A DNA stretch of 8,980 nucleotides from Thermoplasmata archaeon. Lineage in GTDB: Archaea > Thermoplasmatota > Thermoplasmata > Sysuiplasmatales > Sysuiplasmataceae. The DNA lies in NCBI GenBank assembly GCA_021796175.1, contig JAJYOM010000058.1, positions 1 through 8,980 on the forward strand. Direction: 5' to 3'. A program made the translations under genes and the position numbers. Below are positions 5,635-8,980 of the stretch, in pieces. Position 1 is the first letter of the stretch; every line of letters begins with the position of its first letter. A model generated the notes under the pieces. The model saw only the letters and a program-made list of their open reading frames with translations. It was not told the origin of the DNA and ran no database searches.

Positions 5635-5663
5635 CGGCGGGACCAGTTACCTCCTCGATACTG

Positions 5664-6278
5664 ATGGCAAACAAGCCAAAGCCGAGGGATGAGGACTGGT
5701 TTGAAGCACTTGATGCTGAGCTGGAGAAAGAAGCGTCTTCTATCAAGAACGATGTAGCCGAAGTGAACAGGACAAAGAGGGATATCAACATGATGGCCCT
5801 CCAGGATATGTGGAAAGTGTGGCTCAGGTTCAACAGGTCCAATATACACTTCTCAATACAGCCTGAGTACAGCGAGTTCCTCAGGTTCAAGGAATTCCCT
5901 GAAGACTGGTCCCTGAGGGAGGACTTCAGATTCCATGCGGTCAATTCAATAGAGCTAACCGACAGAACAGCCGAAGAAGGCAGGATGGGTGATTCCCTTA
6001 AACTGTTTTATTATTCGCAGGACGGGAAGTACTACTCAAGGCTTACATTCGAATACTTCGAGGGAGAGCACTACTACAAGTACTCCGGCTGGAAGAGAAT
6101 ATTCGGCCAGTACGTCCTGTATGATGTTCCGGTGCACTCTTTCAGTGCTGCCAAATTCCACGAGATACTTGCGGATGTTGTCCGATCCTGGTACGAGTCA
6201 CACCTCAGGCACAGCCGGGAGACGTACCTCGAGCACCTGAAGACACGTTATCCGGCAGGCAATTCATTCAGCGAGTGA
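5664..6278 (+). CDS. Conserved-looking protein of unknown function (204 aa), aromatic-rich
   Basis: I do not recognise this family. The ATG at 5664 follows a good TATA-like box and a very short leader. The first 45 residues are charged and probably helical (acidic 9-22, then mixed charge). A central part, 46-140, is rich in tryptophan, tyrosine and phenylalanine: W50, W53, W82, and tyrosine pairs at 116-117, 123-124 and 137-138. It looks beta-rich, with alternating hydrophobic residues in SLKLFYYS and YSRLTFEYFEG. The end, 161-195, is helical with many His, Arg and Glu. No signal peptide, membrane segment, cysteine cluster or nucleotide-binding loop is visible, so it is likely a soluble cytosolic protein. 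Third-position usage resembles the neighbours and the frame is undamaged. It lies directly upstream of the RPA pair but is separated from it by an inverted repeat and a new promoter, so a functional link is only a possibility. Confidence 0.8.
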   Translation: MANKPKPRDEDWFEALDAELEKEASSIKNDVAEVNRTKRDINMMALQDMWKVWLRFNRSNIHFSIQPEYSEFLRFKEFPEDWSLREDFRFHAVNSIELTDRTAEEGRMGDSLKLFYYSQDGKYYSRLTFEYFEGEHYYKYSGWKRIFGQYVLYDVPVHSFSAAKFHEILADVVRSWYESHLRHSRETYLEHLKTRYPAGNSFSE

Positions 6279-6284
6279 ACGACA

Positions 6285-6308
6285 TGGTTTCGGGTCCCTC
6301 CGAAACCA
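6285..6308. repeat. Inverted repeat (9-bp perfect stem, 6-nt loop) abutting the RPA promoter
   Basis: TGGTTTCGG (6285-6293) pairs perfectly with CCGAAACCA (6300-6308) around the loop GTCCCT. It starts 7 nt after the stop of the 204-aa gene and ends 2 nt before the TATA-like box of RPA, so it covers the BRE position. No T-run follows, which argues against a simple terminator. It may be an operator for RPA or a transcript 3'-end hairpin of the upstream gene. Confidence 0.75.
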
Positions 6309-6310
6309 GC

Positions 6311-6317
6311 TTAAATA
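6311..6317 (+). promoter_or_regulatory. TATA-like box of the RPA operon
   Basis: TTAAATA is centred about 40 nt before the TTG start, so transcription would begin near 6341 and leave a 13-nt leader just long enough to hold the GGTGAT ribosome-binding site. Confidence 0.55.
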
Positions 6318-6344
6318 CAGGTTGACTCTATCCAGCTGGACAGC

Positions 6345-6350
6345 GGTGAT
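6345..6350 (+). promoter_or_regulatory. Ribosome-binding site of RPA, decides a TTG start
   Basis: GGTGAT is an exact match to the core complement of the archaeal 16S 3' end and is followed after only 3 nt by TTG at 6354. It supports this TTG over the next in-frame ATG at 6387-6389. Confidence 0.6.
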
Positions 6351-6353
6351 TGC

Positions 6354-7970
6354 TTGGAATCGGAGCTGAAAAAGCACATAGAAGATATGTTTTCGGTATT
6401 GGGCGGGAAGGTTGAAAAGGAAACTCTTGAGAAGGAACTGAACGTTTTTGTCGGTGATTACAAGGTATCCATTCCGTCGGCAAAGAGGAGCATTGTCAAG
6501 AAATACGGCGGCGACCCGGATGCTCTCTCCATAGGCGTGGAGAAGAACATAGCAGACATTGTATCCGGAGAGGGCTCAGTTGACGTTAGCGGAAGGGTTG
6601 TGTATGCCACTCCGAGGGAGATAACAGTAAACAGCGAGAAGAAGAGGATACTTTCAGGATTGCTGGAAGACGGCACGGGCAGCATCCCGTTCACAATATG
6701 GGACTTCGCTTCGCAGGAAGTGGAGCGCGGTGACCTGATAGCTTTCAGGAATGCATACACCACGTCTTACAGGGACCGGCCGCAGCTTAATGTTTCATCC
6801 AAGTCCAGATTCTGGATTAGAGAGAAGGCTGCAGACTGGAAGCGGGAAGCCAGAAAAATAAAGGAGATACAGCCGAATGACTCAAACGTTCTCCTTGAAG
6901 GCAAGATCATATCCGTAGCAACGCGGATGATAAACAGCAAGGGAGAGCAGAAGGAGATTCATTACGGCCTTGTTGGCGATGAGACAAAGACAGTCAGATT
7001 TACCGCGTGGAAGGATTTCGGCTTATCGAAGGGCGATGTTGTCAGGGTGGACGGAGCCTATTCAAGGGAAAGGAATGGCGAGCTGCAGCTCAATTTCAGT
7101 GAAAGGTCAACGGTCGAGAAACTTGCAGACAGGGAAATAGGCAGTGTTGCAAGATTCGGCGTTCCGAGGGTCTGCAGGATTTCAGAACTTAGGGAGGGGA
7201 TGGGAAACATCACAGTGACTGGCCGGTTGCTAAGCGTATCGGAAAAGGAGATAGAAGTGCAGGGACTGACAAAGAGCATGGTCTCCGGCGTGCTTGCCGA
7301 CGAAACAGGGAAAGTCGCGTTCACAGGATGGCGTGATTTCGAATTCAAGGAGGGTGACACTGTCAGGATAAGCGGCGGGTATGTCAGAGCGTGGAAGGGT
7401 GTCCCGCAGTTGAAATTCGACGACAAGTCCGAGGTGATGAAGGAGGAGACGGAGCTGGTGGTGGCTGCTGCAGCCGCGGCCCCATATTCCATCGAAGAAC
7501 TTGAGGAAAGAGGCGGCGCGATGGACGCCCGGGTGGCTGCAACAATTATTGAGGTAAGGCAGGGAACGGGACTCGTCTTCAGGTGCCCACAGTGCAGCAG
7601 AACGCTGAAGCTCGGCGAATGCAGGCTGCACGGAGCCGTCGAAGGTTTAGCTGATTTCAGGGTAAGGCTTGTCGCGGATGACGGCACAGGGTCACTGTTC
7701 GTCAACTTCAACAGAGAGCTGTCTGAAAACACAACAGGCATGTCACTGGACACAGTCAGGAAGAAGACGGAGCAGACGCTCTCACAGGAAGCGGTGATCG
7801 GTGATATTGCTTCCAAGGTGCTGTTCAAAACGATGGCACTCACAGGCAATGTATTCAGCGACGATTTTGGACTGAACATGTATGCGTCTTCCGCTGAGTT
7901 CATCATTCCTGATGTGAAGGCGAAGGCAGTCCGGCTGTTTCAGGAAGTAATACAGACACTGGGGATGTGA
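6354..7970 (+). CDS. rpa: Replication protein A, single-stranded-DNA-binding, multi-OB-fold with zinc finger
   Basis: This 538-residue protein is a euryarchaeal-type RPA that coats single-stranded DNA in replication, repair and recombination. After a helical N-terminus (1-60) come three similar OB folds, roughly 74-155, 177-255 and 285-362. Each carries the repeated pattern of a Gly strand, xGxLxDxTGxVxFTxW and GDxVRxxxxYxxxxxGxPQLxF; for example SGLLEDGTGSIPFTIWDF (101-118) and SGVLADETGKVAFTGWRDF (311-329). An Ala-rich linker (369-377) leads to a fourth OB-like domain (392-518) with a zinc finger, C411-x2-C414-x8-C423-x2-H426, the CxxC...CxxH form of euryarchaeal RPA. The start is TTG at 6354, supported by GGTGAT and a TATA box. 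Its stop overlaps or abuts the start of the RPA-associated gene. The number of OB folds was assigned by eye from internal repetition. Confidence 0.93.
   Translation: MESELKKHIEDMFSVLGGKVEKETLEKELNVFVGDYKVSIPSAKRSIVKKYGGDPDALSIGVEKNIADIVSGEGSVDVSGRVVYATPREITVNSEKKRILSGLLEDGTGSIPFTIWDFASQEVERGDLIAFRNAYTTSYRDRPQLNVSSKSRFWIREKAADWKREARKIKEIQPNDSNVLLEGKIISVATRMINSKGEQKEIHYGLVGDETKTVRFTAWKDFGLSKGDVVRVDGAYSRERNGELQLNFSERSTVEKLADREIGSVARFGVPRVCRISELREGMGNITVTGRLLSVSEKEIEVQGLTKSMVSGVLADETGKVAFTGWRDFEFKEGDTVRISGGYVRAWKGVPQLKFDDKSEVMKEETELVVAAAAAAPYSIEELEERGGAMDARVAATIIEVRQGTGLVFRCPQCSRTLKLGECRLHGAVEGLADFRVRLVADDGTGSLFVNFNRELSENTTGMSLDTVRKKTEQTLSQEAVIGDIASKVLFKTMALTGNVFSDDFGLNMYASSAEFIIPDVKAKAVRLFQEVIQTLGM
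7963..7970 (+). promoter_or_regulatory. Ribosome-binding site inside the end of RPA for the next gene
   Basis: GGATGTGA matches the archaeal consensus GGAGGTGA at 7 of 8 positions. It includes the TGA stop of RPA and sits 2 nt before the ATG at 7973, so translation of the two genes is coupled. The spacing is as tight as at the RPA start. Confidence 0.55.
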
Positions 7971-7972
7971 AA

Positions 7973-8857
7973 ATGAGAGAAATGGCAGTCAGATTGTTTG
8001 CTGCAGAGCTCAATTCGTCCAACTATGAACTGCGGGAGGGAGATGAGAAGAGCTCCGTGTTTGTTGTGACACCTCTCGGTGCAAAGGTGAACAGGGTGCT
8101 TGTTATGGGAGTGCTTGCCGAACTGGATTCCAGGGATGCTGAAGGCGGCAGGATGCACACCGCAAAGGTGACCGATCCAACGGGGGACTTCAGGGTCAGC
8201 GCCGGCCAGTACCAGGAGACAGCATCAAGAGCACTTGAGTCAATTGCAGTGCCTTCGTACGTTGCTGTGGTCGGCAAGGCAAAGACCTACAGCCCGGAAG
8301 AGGGTACCGTTTACGTCTCGATAAGAGCGGAAGAGGTAGCACAGGTAACACAGGAACAGAGAGATTTCTGGATATACGAGACCTGCAGTGAGACGTCAAA
8401 GCGCATCGGTGCGATGAAGGCAGCGCATGAACTTTCTCCGCCGAATACTGATAGCATCGTACGGATGGGTTCTCCAAGAAGGCTCGCGGAAGGTGCTGCG
8501 CTCGCCGCTGTCCATTACAAGAATGCCAACCTTGCATCTTACAGAGGAATGGTGGTCGAGGCGCTTCGGTCAATTCCCGGGATCGAGGAGGCAACAGGTG
8601 AAGTCGCACAGAGGGCGGAGCAGCCTTCGCAGTCTCATCCTGAGGGCAGCGTAGAGGAGCTGACGGATGTGGAAGAGAGACTGCTGCACATCATAGGCGA
8701 ACTGGACAGGAGCACAAGGGGGGCAGAGTGGGATGATATCGTCCGGTCGGCAAAGGGCACCAAGCTAACAGATGACCAGATAAATCGCGCAATTGAAGGT
8801 CTACTTGACAAGGGAATGGTGTACGAGCCTGTGCTCGGCAGAATGAAAAGGATATGA
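7973..8857 (+). CDS. rpap: RPA-associated protein (COG3390-type), OB fold plus winged helix
   Basis: About 294 residues. The N-terminus, MREMAVRLFAAELNSSNYEL, resembles the REVAxRVFAxEFNDA start of euryarchaeal RPA-associated proteins. An OB fold follows, with VNRVLVMGVLAELD, TDPTGDFRVSAGQYQ and PSYVAVVGKAKTY within residues about 38-130; the last two are strong family signatures. A helical middle part (about 135-205) and a low-complexity linker precede a C-terminal region (about 230-294), EERLLHIIGELD...DDIVRSAKG...INRAIEGLLDKGMVYEPVLG, that reads as a winged helix like that at the end of RPA32. It likely partners RPA on single-stranded DNA, from operon position and family. ATG at 7973 is chosen for the family N-terminus and the ribosome-binding site; GTG at 7967 (overlapping the RPA stop) and ATG at 7982 are alternatives. 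No damage is seen. Confidence 0.9.
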   Translation: MREMAVRLFAAELNSSNYELREGDEKSSVFVVTPLGAKVNRVLVMGVLAELDSRDAEGGRMHTAKVTDPTGDFRVSAGQYQETASRALESIAVPSYVAVVGKAKTYSPEEGTVYVSIRAEEVAQVTQEQRDFWIYETCSETSKRIGAMKAAHELSPPNTDSIVRMGSPRRLAEGAALAAVHYKNANLASYRGMVVEALRSIPGIEEATGEVAQRAEQPSQSHPEGSVEELTDVEERLLHIIGELDRSTRGAEWDDIVRSAKGTKLTDDQINRAIEGLLDKGMVYEPVLGRMKRI

Positions 8858-8906
8858 CAATCAGCCGAATCACCGACGAAATGCTCTGCGATTTTGCGGC
8901 AAATAA

Positions 8907-8918
8907 CACATTTTTGTG
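8907..8918 (+). terminator. Possible terminator after the RPA operon
   Basis: A T5 run (8911-8915) within the small inverted repeat CACA-TTTT-TGTG lies about 50 nt past the stop of the RPA-associated gene. A short T-run is enough for archaeal termination, but the run is only five long, so this is tentative. Confidence 0.35.
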
Positions 8919-8930
8919 CAAGTAGACGTC

Positions 8931-8948
8931 CAAATATGACAAATATGG
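8931..8948. repeat. Tandem 9-bp repeat near the right edge
   Basis: CAAATATGA is followed directly by CAAATATGG. It sits before a TATA-like GGTATAACTATAGG (8952-8965), and could belong to the promoter region of a gene beyond the window. Confidence 0.4.
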
Positions 8949-8980
8949 CAAGGTATAACTATAGGGCATCAATATCGCTG

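Larger units (their letters stand above)
4923..5663. other. 741-nt divergent intergenic region with relic coding sequence
   Basis: This region separates the minus-strand purP-nep1 unit from the plus-strand block. It contains the purP promoter on its left, a small hairpin with a GAAA loop (about 4992-5011), two TATA-like stretches (5033-5042, CTTATAAAC; 5050-5057, AATATATG), a stretch of codon-like G/C-ending triplets about 5080-5207 ending in TAA that I cannot assign to a family, the tnpB remnant (5312-5459), two 10-bp palindromes and the promoter of the 204-aa gene. Stops in all frames argue against an intact gene. I searched by eye for SRP RNA and RNase P RNA signature sequences and saw none. 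Confidence 0.6.

Noticed and set aside
7058..7906. A 282-codon open frame on the minus strand opposite rpa
   Set aside because: It is antisense to a well-supported gene, very rich in Ser/Pro/Thr as expected for the reverse of a biased coding strand, and has no recognisable domain.
1..8980. CRISPR array, defence island, prophage or toxin-antitoxin pair
   Set aside because: No spaced repeats of 24-40 nt, no cas, restriction, phage or toxin genes were seen; the intact genes are mainly housekeeping.

Overview
The window looks like a chromosomal segment of an archaeon, most likely a Thermoplasmata-type euryarchaeote of moderate GC content. The lines of evidence are: the archaea-specific purine enzyme PurP; the archaeal/eukaryotic rRNA methyltransferase Nep1; a euryarchaeal-type replication protein A (RPA) with its COG3390 partner; a tRNA-Ser gene with a short intron in the anticodon loop and no encoded CCA; AT-rich TATA-like boxes about 27-32 nt upstream of several starts (leaderless or short-leader transcripts); frequent AGG/AGA and ATA codons; and several non-ATG starts. 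The genus assignment is inference; no 16S or other phylogenetic marker is present.

Layout. Left block (1-1524, minus strand): the N-terminal two thirds of a threonine ammonia-lyase running off the left edge, preceded by the NAD+ synthetase gene nadE. Next comes tRNA-Ser(GGA) on the plus strand with a 12-nt intron, then about 435 nt with no convincing gene but a perfect 14-bp palindrome. Minus-strand block 2214-4922: a GNAT acetyltransferase of the spermidine/thialysine type, a FixX-like ferredoxin whose second cluster motif lacks one cysteine, and the two-gene unit purP-nep1, which ends in a T8 terminator. A 741-nt intergenic region (4923-5663) lies between divergent genes; it carries a decayed remnant of an IS200/IS605-type tnpB and two 10-bp palindromes. 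Plus-strand block 5664-8857: a 204-aa protein of unknown function, a 9-bp-stem inverted repeat abutting a TATA box, then the translationally coupled pair RPA (three OB folds plus a zinc-containing C-terminal domain) and RPA-associated protein (OB fold plus C-terminal winged-helix-like region).

How the genes work together. Most are housekeeping: purP makes FAICAR for purines, nadE makes NAD, nep1 matures 16S rRNA, and the RPA pair binds and protects single-stranded DNA. The less ordinary items are the ferredoxin with a missing ligand, the inverted repeat at the RPA promoter, the unknown gene just upstream of it, the tRNA intron with an imperfect splice motif, and the tnpB relic. I do not see a clear, complete, previously undescribed multi-gene system here.
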